Positions 34,407 through 44,100 of a DNA stretch of 64,000 nucleotides are shown piece by piece. Origin of the DNA: Pseudarthrobacter chlorophenolicus. Lineage in GTDB: Bacteria; Actinomycetota; Actinomycetes; Actinomycetales; Micrococcaceae. The notes below the pieces were generated by a model. The model was not told the DNA's origin. It did not search any database and was given only the letters and a program-made list of their open reading frames with translations. A program made the translations under genes and the position numbers. The DNA lies in NCBI RefSeq assembly GCF_000962805.1, contig NZ_JZTW01000007.1:62001-126000 (forward strand), in the 5' to 3' direction. Numbering within the stretch: position 1 is the first letter of the stretch; every line of letters starts with the position of its first letter.

Positions 34407-34423
34407 CTGTAGGGAACCTACAA
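34407..34423 (-). promoter_or_regulatory. CTGTAG-n5-CTACAA palindrome upstream of the carboxylase beta gene
   Basis: 15 of 17 bases are the same as the palindrome before the alpha gene (24155-24171). It lies 139 bp before the beta start and about 70 bp before the divergent dehydrogenase gene, so either could be the target. Confidence 0.65.
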
Positions 34424-34454
34424 TTTTCTGCCGTGCCCTCACCCGGACCACTAT

Positions 34455-34486
34455 GTTACTCGCCGGTAACTTATCTGGGTTACAGT
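34455..34486 (+). promoter_or_regulatory. Short-chain dehydrogenase promoter with GTTAC-n6-GTAAC palindrome
   Basis: GTTAC (34455) and GTAAC (34466) form a palindrome over a -35-like TTACTC. The -10 box TACAGT (34481-34486) is 6 bases before the ATG, so the mRNA should be leaderless and the palindrome a plausible repressor site. Confidence 0.55.
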
Positions 34487-34492
34487 GTTTCC

Positions 34493-35380
34493 ATGACTTC
34501 GAGCAACGACGCTTTGACCGCGGCCGCCAGCCCCTACCGGGCGTCCGGTTCGCTTCGTGGGAGGACCATCCTGATGTCCGGGGGCAGCCGCGGCATCGGC
34601 CTTGCCATCGCACAACGGGCGGCGGCGGACGGCGCCAACATCGTCCTGATGGCCAAAACCGGCGAACCCCACCCCAAACTCGCCGGCACGGTGTTCACTG
34701 CCGCGCAGGAGCTGATCGAGGCCGGCGGCGGTGCGCTGCCGCTGGTGGGGGACGTCCGCAACGACCAGGACGTGGCCCGTGCCGTGGCCGAGGCCGTGGA
34801 CCGGTTCGGCGGCATCGACGTCGTGGTCAACAATGCCTCCGCCATTGACCTGTCCACCACCGATGCCGTGGACATGAAAAAGTACGACCTCATGCAGGAC
34901 ATCAACGTCCGCGGGACCTTCCTGCTCTCCAAGCTCGCGCTGCCGGCGCTGCGTGCGTCCGGCAATGCGCATATCCTCACGCTGTCGCCGCCCCTGAACC
35001 TTGATCCGCGCTGGGCCGGCCGGCACCTGGCCTACACCATGGCCAAGTACGGGATGAGCCTGACCACGCTGGGCCTGGCCGAGGAGTTGAAGGATGACAG
35101 AATCAGTGTCAACTCGCTGTGGCCCTGCACGCTGATCGACACCGCGGCGATCCGGAACATGCCGCAGGGCGAGGCAATCGTCCAGGCAGCGCGCGGACCA
35201 CAGATCATGGCCGACGCTGCCCATGCCATCCTGACCGGCAGCAACCTTCCCCCGGGCGGGCAGGCCACCGGCAATTTCTACACGGACGAACAGGTGTTGG
35301 CGGCAGCAGGGGTTTCCGATTTCCGCCCCTACAGCCTTGGGGCCCCGGAGGACCGGCTGGCTCCCGACATCTTCCTGTAG
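34493..35380 (+). CDS. Short-chain dehydrogenase/reductase (HSDL2-like)
   Basis: The 295-residue SDR starts MTSSNDALT and has the cofactor loop SGGSRGIGLAIA, a VVNNAS motif and YTMAKYGMS in the catalytic Tyr-x3-Lys position. The Ser of the usual triad is near LTLSPPLN. The SPPLNL and GNFYTDE segments match the HSDL2-type SDRs linked to fatty-acid or hydroxy-acyl metabolism. An arginine-free loop and the NIVLMAKTGEPHPKL region suggest NADP(H) use, but weakly. A longer frame from 34397 runs into the operator region and is unlikely. It is divergent from the carboxylase beta gene. Confidence 0.88.
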   Translation: MTSSNDALTAAASPYRASGSLRGRTILMSGGSRGIGLAIAQRAAADGANIVLMAKTGEPHPKLAGTVFTAAQELIEAGGGALPLVGDVRNDQDVARAVAEAVDRFGGIDVVVNNASAIDLSTTDAVDMKKYDLMQDINVRGTFLLSKLALPALRASGNAHILTLSPPLNLDPRWAGRHLAYTMAKYGMSLTTLGLAEELKDDRISVNSLWPCTLIDTAAIRNMPQGEAIVQAARGPQIMADAAHAILTGSNLPPGGQATGNFYTDEQVLAAAGVSDFRPYSLGAPEDRLAPDIFL

Positions 35381-35435
35381 CCGCAAGGGCAGGAGGCCGG
35401 TGCGGCGGCATTCCCCGGCTCGGTAGGATTTAGCT

Positions 35436-36344
35436 ATGGCTGAAGCGCATATCCCCGGTATCCCGTTGGACAGGTCGGAGCTTGGCGATCAGCGCTTCCT
35501 GTCCGCCGCCGGCATCTCCCGGCTGGACGTTGTGGACTCCACCGGCTCCACCAACGCAGACCTTCTCCGCGCGGTCACCGTGGAACCCGCGTCCTGGCCG
35601 GACCTTTCCGTGCTGACGGCCGAGTACCAGACCGCCGCCCGGGGGCGCCTGGAACGGCACTGGGAAGCGCCGCCGCTGAGCTCGGTCTCAGTCTCCGTTG
35701 TGCTGCGGCCCGTGAACGCCGAGGGCCGTCCCCTTCCCACGCAAAGTTATTCATGGCTCTCGCTGATCGCGGCCCTTGCGCTCCGCGAAACCCTGCTTGA
35801 AACGGCGGGCATACCGGCCGAGCTCAAATGGCCCAACGACGTCCTGGTCCGCGGCCGGAAGATTGCCGGTATCCTGGCCCAGATGGGCCCCATGGCGGAC
35901 GGCTCCGTCCCGCCGGTGGTGCTGGGCACCGGCCTGAACGTCACCCTCCACGAGGACGAACTGCCGGTCCCCACCGCCACCTCGGTGTTCCTCGAGGGAG
36001 CGCGGACCACGGACCGGACCCAGCTGCTGAAGAGCTACCTGTCCCACTTTGCCGTGCTCTACCGGAGTTTCTGCAACGCCGACGGCGACCCCACGGCAGG
36101 CATGGCAGGCGGCCCGTCCCTGCATAAGCGCGTCGAAGCCGTCATGGTCACGTTGGGGCGGCAGGTACGGGCCCAGCTGCCGGGCGACCACGAGATCATT
36201 GGCCACGCGTCCCGCCTGGACGAATACGGCTCGCTGCTGGTGGTGGACAAGGATTCCCGCGAACATGTGGTGACCGCAGGGGACGTGGTGCACCTGCGGC
36301 CCTGGAGCGCACCGGAAGACGCCGGCGAAGGCGGTTATGCGTAA
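35436..36344 (+). CDS. birA: Biotin-[acetyl-CoA-carboxylase] ligase
   Basis: A 302-residue enzyme that activates biotin as biotinyl-AMP and attaches it to the carrier Lys of carboxylases. It shows VDSTGSTNADL, TAARGRLERHWEAPP (biotinyl-AMP loop), LKWPNDVLVRGRKIAGIL and VVLGTGLNV, plus a C-terminal SH3-like domain (SRLDEYGSLLV). There is no N-terminal DNA-binding domain, so it is not a BirA repressor. A TAGGAT box ends 6 bases before the ATG, so it is likely leaderless. Its neighbours are the carboxylase subunits it serves. It overlaps the PH-domain gene by 8 bp. Confidence 0.96.
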   Translation: MAEAHIPGIPLDRSELGDQRFLSAAGISRLDVVDSTGSTNADLLRAVTVEPASWPDLSVLTAEYQTAARGRLERHWEAPPLSSVSVSVVLRPVNAEGRPLPTQSYSWLSLIAALALRETLLETAGIPAELKWPNDVLVRGRKIAGILAQMGPMADGSVPPVVLGTGLNVTLHEDELPVPTATSVFLEGARTTDRTQLLKSYLSHFAVLYRSFCNADGDPTAGMAGGPSLHKRVEAVMVTLGRQVRAQLPGDHEIIGHASRLDEYGSLLVVDKDSREHVVTAGDVVHLRPWSAPEDAGEGGYA

Positions 36345-36933
36345 GGACCTTGTTCCCGGCGAACAGGTCATCGTCACCACCCGGCCGCAACCCAGGAAGC
36401 TGGCCGGGCCAGCCGCCGCTTTCATCTTGGCCCCCGCGGTGGCGGCGTTCGCGTCCGCCTGGATCGTGCGGGGGGAGGCACGGCGCCTGGTTCCGGCACT
36501 GGACGCCCGCTGGACCCCCTGGCTGGTGGCGGCCTGCGCCCTGGCTGCTGCGTGGGTGTGGCTGGGCTACTGCCTGCCGCGGCTGATGCGCTGGCACGCC
36601 ACACGCTATACCCTGACCAGCCGGCGGATGGTGGCCAGGTCCGGCACCTTCAGGAGGCGCGAACAGCAGGTCAACCTCCTCTCAGTCCGCAACCTCACAG
36701 TCCATGTGGGCGTGCTTCAACGCCTCCTGCGGTCCGGGAATATATCCTTGGAAACCGGGCATGAGGGCGTAACGACCTTTCGGGACGTGCCGGAGGCCGC
36801 CAAATTCCGGGATTTCATCCTCGACGCCATCGGGGAACTGCCCGATGAGCGCCTCCCGCCCGGAGAAGCAGGGGATTACCTTGCCGGAGCAGTGCCGATG
36901 GAAATGAGAGAAGGTGGATGGAATGAACGATGA
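36337..36933 (+). CDS. Bacterial PH-domain (YdbS-like) membrane protein
   Basis: A 198-residue protein with two membrane helices (about residues 23-44 and 62-85) and a bPH2 domain after them: RYTLTSRRMVARSGTFRRREQQVNLLSV is the characteristic segment, followed by SGNISLETG. PH-domain proteins of this type are membrane-anchored and of unknown role. The start overlaps the birA stop by 8 bp and its own end overlaps the cyclase gene by 11 bp, so birA, this gene and the cyclase are probably one transcript. Confidence 0.85.
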   Translation: MRKDLVPGEQVIVTTRPQPRKLAGPAAAFILAPAVAAFASAWIVRGEARRLVPALDARWTPWLVAACALAAAWVWLGYCLPRLMRWHATRYTLTSRRMVARSGTFRRREQQVNLLSVRNLTVHVGVLQRLLRSGNISLETGHEGVTTFRDVPEAAKFRDFILDAIGELPDERLPPGEAGDYLAGAVPMEMREGGWNER

Positions 36934-38047
36934 GGCCCAGCAGGAGCTCGTGGATCCCGTCGCGCCGTCCCCCGCCACTGACCCGCACCCTCCTACCGGA
37001 GCGATGTCCGCAGAGCGCCTGGCCATGAAAGCCCTCGAGACGCGGCTGCTCGGTGGCGAACGCAAGCTCCGCCGTCGTGAGGTGGCCGCAGGCGCAGGCC
37101 TGTCCCTGCTGTCCGCGCGCAAACTCTGGCGCGCCCTCGGGTTCCCGAACTTCGGCGACGAGGACGTTGCCTTCACCGAACGCGACCAGGCGGCACTGTC
37201 AACCGTGGTTGACCTGGTCCGCGGCGGAAAGCTGACCGAGGAAGCTGCCATTTCCGTCACCCGCGCCATCGGCCAGATGACGGACCGCATGGTGGTGTGG
37301 CAGATCGAAGCCCTGGTGGAGGACCTCGTCCACGAGCAGGGTGTCACCGATGCGGTCGCCCGCAAGCGGCTGGTCAACGAGCTCCCGGCCCTGGTTGATG
37401 CCCTCGAGGAAGTGCTGGTCTATTCGTGGCGGCGCCAGCTCAATGCCGGCATCCAGCGGCTGGCCGTCCGGGCCGAAGCCGGACTGCAGGCCAGCGAAGA
37501 AGGCCGCGAAGGCGACGAGGACGATGCGCCGTTGCCGCTGGCGCGGGCCGTGGGCTTCGCCGACCTGGTGTCCTACACCAGCCTCTCGCGCCGGATGAAC
37601 GAGAAGACCCTGGCCCGCCTGGTGCAGCGGTTCGAGAATAAATGCGCCGAGATAATTTCCGTTGGCGGTGGCCGCCTGGTCAAGACCGTGGGCGATGAAG
37701 TCCTCTACATCGCCGAGACCCCGGCGGCCGGCGCCGAGATCTCCCTCGCCTTGGCCCAGGCCTTCACGGAGGACGAGATCCTGCCCGAAGCCCGGGTAGC
37801 CATGGTGTGGGGCAGGATCCTGTCCCGGCTGGGCGACATCTACGGCCCCACCGTCAACCTCGCAGCGCGGCTCACCACCCTCGCCGATCCCGGTACTGTG
37901 CTGGTGGACTCCATGACCGCATCTGCCCTCGAACATGACGAACGGTTCGTCATGGTTCCCCAGCCGCCGGAAAACGTCCGCGGATTCGGCGAAATCAAGC
38001 CTGTCCGCCTGACGCGCGGTTTGGGCAAGGGCCTGATCGTCGACTGA
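36923..38047 (+). CDS. Class III adenylate cyclase with N-terminal regulatory domain
   Basis: The 374-residue product makes cAMP. An N-terminal helical domain (about residues 25-195) resembles the autoinhibitory domain of the mycobacterial Rv1264 cyclase, which responds to pH. The catalytic domain has the metal-binding Asp214 (FADLVSYT) and Asp258 (KTVGDEVLY), the Lys expected for ATP specificity just before it, and YGPTVNLAARL, which supplies the transition-state Asn and Arg. No membrane helix is visible. The ATG at 36923 is chosen because AGAAGG sits about 9 bases upstream; a GTG at 36914 abuts that site. Confidence 0.9.
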   Translation: MNDEAQQELVDPVAPSPATDPHPPTGAMSAERLAMKALETRLLGGERKLRRREVAAGAGLSLLSARKLWRALGFPNFGDEDVAFTERDQAALSTVVDLVRGGKLTEEAAISVTRAIGQMTDRMVVWQIEALVEDLVHEQGVTDAVARKRLVNELPALVDALEEVLVYSWRRQLNAGIQRLAVRAEAGLQASEEGREGDEDDAPLPLARAVGFADLVSYTSLSRRMNEKTLARLVQRFENKCAEIISVGGGRLVKTVGDEVLYIAETPAAGAEISLALAQAFTEDEILPEARVAMVWGRILSRLGDIYGPTVNLAARLTTLADPGTVLVDSMTASALEHDERFVMVPQPPENVRGFGEIKPVRLTRGLGKGLIVD

Positions 38048-38081
38048 CCTCTTCCGCACCTGGCCTCATCGGCGGGAGAGT

Positions 38082-38112
38082 TTGTCCATTTGATAGCTAG
38101 ACAGGCTATATT
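38082..38112 (+). promoter_or_regulatory. Candidate promoter of the giant surface-protein locus
   Basis: A TATATT box (38107-38112) lies 19 bp behind TTGTCC (38082-38087). It is the only AT-rich stretch between the cyclase stop and the giant gene and would give a leader of about 60 bases. Confidence 0.45.
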
Positions 38113-38177
38113 TGTTCTGCCCGGCTGCCGCATGCCGGTCGTCGGCCGTCGCCGGATTCAACGGGGGGAACCGTTTC

Positions 38178-41100
38178 ATGAAACTTCGCGGACGAGCGCG
38201 GGCAAAAGCCGCTGCTGCACCCCGGCGCCGGCCCATTCTCCAGTCCCGCCTTTTCAGCACCTCCGCCATGGGGCTCGCCCTCGCCGCCCTCGTTGTTGGC
38301 GCAGTCGTTTATCCGGGGTTTAAGACCACTGAGGTGGAGTTGAATGACGGTGGTGTGTGGGTGGTGTCGAAGTCTAAGAATGCGGTGGGGCGGTTGAATT
38401 ATCCGTCGCGTGTGTTGGATGGTGCGGTGACTCCGGCGTCGTCGACGTTTGATATTTTGCAGGATGCCGGTGAGGTGTTTGTTGATGATGAGTCTGGTTC
38501 GACGTTGAATCAGGTGTCGCCGGCGAATATGCGTTTGGGTGGGGATAAGCAGTTGCCGGGGGCTGCGGATGTGAGTTTTGGGTCGTCGGTGTTGTCGGTG
38601 ACGGATGCGGCGTCGGGCAAGGTGTGGGCGGTGTCGCCGTCGACGGTGAATGGTTTTGATGAGGAAGCGTCGGAGCCGGTGTTGGTGGGTTCTGAGGGTA
38701 CGGTGTCGGCGGTGGGGGCTGATGATCGTATTTATTCGGCGGATCCGAAGGCCGGGACGGTGACGGTGACCGGTGTTGATGCCAATGGTGTGGTGGTGTC
38801 CTCGGATGCTGAGTCGTGGTCTGAGTTGAAGGGTGCGGGGGACCTGCAGATTTCGGTGGTGGGGGACCGGCCGGTGGTGTTGGATGCTGCGGCGGGGAAT
38901 TTGTTTTTGCCTGGTGGTAAGCGGTTGCAGTTGGCTGATGCGCGGGATGCGAAGTTGCAGCAGGGTGGTCCGGGCAGTGATTTTGTGGCGATTGCGACGC
39001 AGAAGGCGTTGTTGAAGCAGCCGTTGGATGGTGGGACGGCGAAGACGGTGTCGTTTGGTGGTGAGGGTGTTCCTGCGGCTCCGGTGCAGTTGGCCGGGTG
39101 TGTGCATGCGGCGTGGTCGGGGGCGAATAAGTATGTCCGTGATTGTGTCAATGATGCTGATGATAAGAACGTGGATGTGCCGAAGGCGAGTGCGTCGCCG
39201 TCGTATGTGTTTCGGGTGAACCGGGACCTGGTGGTCCTGAATGATGTGAATTCCGGGAATGTGTGGCTGGTGAACCAGAACATGCAGCTGGTCAACAACT
39301 GGGACGACGTTGTTCCCCCCAAGGAAACCTCGGACGACGCCGACAAGGACTCCGCCGACGAAGTCCAGCAGACAGTCCTCCCGGACCGCACCAAACCCAA
39401 CAGCCCGCCCGTCGCCCAGCCGGACAGCTACGGCGTCCGCGCCGGAAAGACCACCATCCTCCCGGTCCTGGATAACGACACGGACCCCGACGGTGACATC
39501 CTGACGGTGCGCCAGCCCGACGGGATCCGCCTCGGCGCAGTGTCCACTATTTACGGCAGCACGGGCTTCCAGGTCGCGGTTCCCGCCGACAAGACCGGCA
39601 GCGAATCGTTCAAATACACGGTGGACGACGGCCGCGGGCTCTCCGCCACAGCCGAAGTTTCGCTGCGCGTGGTTCCGCTGACGGAAAACAAGGCGCCGGC
39701 GCAGAAGCCGAACCGCGACACCACCATGGTGGTCCAGCAGGGCAAATCGGTCACCCGGAACATCCTTACGGACTGGATCGACCCCGACGGCGACGACCTC
39801 TACGCCACGTCGGTCTCCAGCCCCGACCCCCTTGACCAGGTCCGCATCCGTCCCGACGGGCAGCTCTCCTTCCAGGACAGCGGCACCTCACCGGGCCGCA
39901 AGGTCCTCACCGTGGGCATTTCCGACGGCCAGGCCACCACTGAAGGCCGGATCACGGTCGACGTCCGCCCCGCCGGGGCCCTCCCGCCCATCGCCAACGC
40001 AGACCATGTGGTGGCAGTCGCCGGGGCTCCGACCGTCATCGCACCACTCAAGAACGACATCGACCCCCAAGGCGGCGCGCTCCGCCTCGCCCAGGTGACC
40101 GCTGACGAGCAGTCCAGGGCAGTCATCGGCGCCGACCAGCAGACGTTCAGCTTCACCTCCGACGTGCCGGGACCGCACTACGTTGAGTACCTGGTAACTA
40201 ACGGGCCCGCCAGTGCAGTGCAGCTGGTCCGGGTCGACGTCGTTGCCGGCAACGACGCCGGAGCCCCCGTCGCGGTCCGCGACATTGCCCTGCTGCCTAC
40301 CGGCGGCAGCGTCCTCGTCGATGTGCTCGGCAACGACTCCGATCCCTCCGGCGGTGTCCTGGTGGTCCAGTCGGTGACCGCCGATTCCTCGCTGCCGGTC
40401 AGCGTGTCCGTCCTGGACCACTCGGTGGTCCGGATCACGGACCTTCGCGCCGAAGGCCAGCTGACGCTGAAGTACACCATCTCCAACGGCCGGTCTTCAG
40501 CGACCGGTGAGATCGCCGTCGTGGTGGTCCCGGCACCGACAAAGCTCCAGGCACCCCAGGCCAAGCCCGACGAAGCAACCGTCCGTGCCGGTGACGTGGT
40601 CTCCATCCCGGTGCTCGATAACGACACCGATCCCAACGGCGGCAAGCTGACCCTGGTGCCCGAGCTGGCCCAGGTCCCGGACGAAACCGACGGACGGACC
40701 TTCGTGGCCGGAGACCAGCTTCGCTTCATCGCCGGCTCCGAGGCCAAAACCGTCTACGCCATCTACAAAGTCCGCAACGAGTCCGGCCAGGTGGACTCCC
40801 AGCAGGTGACCATCCGTATCCTGGCGCGCGACGACGAACGCAACAGCCGCCCCGAACCGCGCAACCTCACCGGCCGCGTGGTGGCGGGCATGACCGTCAA
40901 GATCCCCGTGCCCCTGGACGGCATCGACGCCGACGGCGACTCGGTGCAGCTGATGGGAATCGACAAGGCAGCGGGCATGGGCACGGCGACCGTCCGCGAC
41001 GGCTACCTCGAATACACCGCCGCGGGCGACGCCGCCGGGACGGACACCTTCACCTACCGCGTTCGCGACCGGATTGGCGCAGAGAACACCGGCACCGTCA

Positions 41101-44100
41101 TTGTGGGCGTTGCACCGCCGGAAGCCATCAACCAGAACCCGATTGCCGTGGACGACGCCGTGGATGTCCGGCCGGGCAGGAACGTGGCCGTTGACGCGCT
41201 GGCCAATGATTCGGACCCCGACGGCGATCCCATCTCCCTGCTGACCGACGGTTTCGAAGCGCGGCCGGAGCTGAACGTGGAAGTTGCTGACGGCGCCAAG
41301 GTGCTCTTCACCGCACCGGCAGTGGAAGGCAACGAGAGCATCCGGTACCGCATCCAGGACGACAAGAAAGCCCAGGCCAGCGCCGTGATCCGGGTCCGGG
41401 TCAGCGCGGACGCGGAGCTGAAGCGTCCCATTGCCAAGGACGACAGGGTCACGCTTGCCGAAACCCTGGGTAAGACGGCCATCGACGTACCCGTCCTGAA
41501 GAACGACTCCGACCCCGACGGCGTGGCCTCCGAGCTGCAGATCAGCCTTCCGGATGGCAACCCCAACGCCCGCGTGGGCGGCTCAGGGAACGTGGTGGTC
41601 AACCTCACGCCCGAAGACCAGCTGATTCCCTACACGGTGACCGATACCGACGGCCTCACCGCAACGGCTGTGATCTGGGTCCCGGGCCAGGGAGCCCAGT
41701 ACCCCACGCTGTCCAACACCGAAACGGTGGAGGTCATGGCCGGGAAGGAAGTCACCCTGGACCTGGACGACTACGTCAGGGTGCGGGACGGCCGCCGGCC
41801 CAGGATCAGCGTTGCCGACTCCGTCAAGGTGCTGGGCGCCGCGCCGGACAACGTGATTGTTGGCGAAGGTGAAGGCCTCCGCTATGCGGCGCGGCCCGGT
41901 TACGCGGGGCCGGGCTCCATCACCTTCGAAGTCACCGACGGCTCCGGGCCCGACGATCCCGACGGACTGAAATCGACCCTGGTCATCATGACCAACGTGA
42001 TCCCGGACCCGGACGAGGCCAACACCCCGCCCACGTTCCGCGGGGCATCCCTGGACATTCCAAAGACGGAAACCGCCACACTGGACCTTGGCCCCCTCGC
42101 GGCCGACGTGGACGAGCGGGACCAGGGCAACCTCAAGTTCGCCCTCCAGGGCTCGCCGCCCCCGGGCTTCAGCGCAAGGCTCGACGGCACGGTCCTTAGC
42201 GTCAGCGCGGAAAACTCCGTAGGAGTCGGCGTGACGGGCAATATCCAGGCCACCGTGACCGACGGACGCTCACCCGCGGTGACGGCCACCATCCAGGTGC
42301 GGCATGTGGCCTCCAACCGCCCCATGCCCGTAGCCAACGACGACGTGGTGGAGAAAGCCAACGCTGGCCGTGCCGAGACGGTCAACGTCCTGGCCAACGA
42401 CGTCAACCCCTTCAGCGATACGCCGCTGAAGATCGTGGGCACCAGCGTCGAAACCGGTTCGGCCCAGGGCCAGCCCACCATCAACGGGGACTCCATCACC
42501 ATCACCCCGGCAGACGGGTTCAAGGGCGTCATGGTGGTCCGCTACACGATTGCCGACAAGACCGGTGACCTTTCCCGCCAGGTGGACGGCCGGGTCCGCC
42601 TCACTGTGCGCAGTGAACCCGACGCGCCGTCCGCCCCCTCGGCGACCGACGTCCGCAGCCGCACCGCGGTGCTCAAGTGGGCGCCGCCGTCGGACAATGG
42701 AGCGCCCATCACCGAGTACACGGTGGTATCCAACAACGGATTCCAGCAGAAGTGCCCCACCACCACGTGCACCCTCTCCGGCCTGACGAACAACGTGAAG
42801 TACGTCTTCACCGTCAAGGCAACCAACGAGGTGGGGGAGTCGCAGCCGTCACCGCAGTCGAACGAGATCCGGCCTGACGAGAAGCCCTCCCCGCCTGAAG
42901 CACCCAGCGTCAAAGCCGGCGACAAGAACATGGTCATCAACTGGCCCGCTGCCCGGACGGAAGGCTCCCCGGTCAAGCACTACAACCTGGAGATCTCGCC
43001 TCCGCCCGCCAACGGCGTCGCCGTCAAGAACGAGGTCGCAGGCCTTAATTACACGTGGACCGGGCTGACCAATGGCGTGAAGTACAAGGTGCGCGCCCAG
43101 GCCGTCAACGAGCTGGGCCCCTCCGATTGGGGTACCTATTCAGCCGAAGACAATCCGGCCGGCGTTCCGGCGGCCCCCGCCGCACCCACCTCCTCTGTGG
43201 CGTCGTCAGTGGGAACCCAGAACCAGCTGCGGGTGAACTGGGCTGAACCCAACACCAACGGTGACGCCATCAGCGCCTACCACGTCACGATGTCAGGCGG
43301 CGGCCGGCCCGCCCAGACGCAGACGATTCCAGGCACGGTCCGCAGCGCCAACTTCACGGCGGACAACTCCGAAGCCGCGTACACCTTCACCGTGCAGGCC
43401 GAGAACAAAGCAGGCAAGGGTGCAGTCAGCCCGCCCTCGGCTCCCCGCCGTGCCACAGGAAAGCTTGGGCAGGTTTCCGGCGTCAGCGCCACGCCGGCCA
43501 ACACCGGCGGTGCCGGCCGGTCGGTCACGGTCGACTTCCGGCGCCTGACGGCAGCCGAACGCAACGGCTCTGCCGAGAACGAGGTCAGTTACAGCTACAA
43601 CGCCAGCAATGGTGCCAGCGGCCCCATCAGCCCCGGCCAGACCATCGGCGGTTTCGCCAACGGCGCCCAGGTGAGCATCACTGTCATTGCCAATTCCTCC
43701 GTGGCCCCGAGCTCCAACGCCAGTGCCCCGGCGTCGGCAACGCCGTACGGATCCCCGGGCACGCCGTCTGCATCAGGACAGGACGGCGGCATCAACGACC
43801 AGTCCGTCACCCTGCGCTGGTCCTCGCCGTCCACGACTACGAATGACGTCGCGAGCACCAGGATCAGGATCAACGGCGGCGGCTGGGAGAACGTGGCAGC
43901 TTCGGGCAGCCGGACCATCAATACCGGTGGCTGGCAGCAGAGCCGCACCATCGAGGTCCAGACCCTGAATTCCGTGGGGACCGGAAGCGGTATTGCCACT
44001 GCCAGGGCGACGTCCGGCAAGCAGGGACTGTGGGAAACCCGGATCAAGACCTCGGATCCCAAGTTCGAGCGCAGCTGCACCTTCACCCGGGGCGGCTCGA

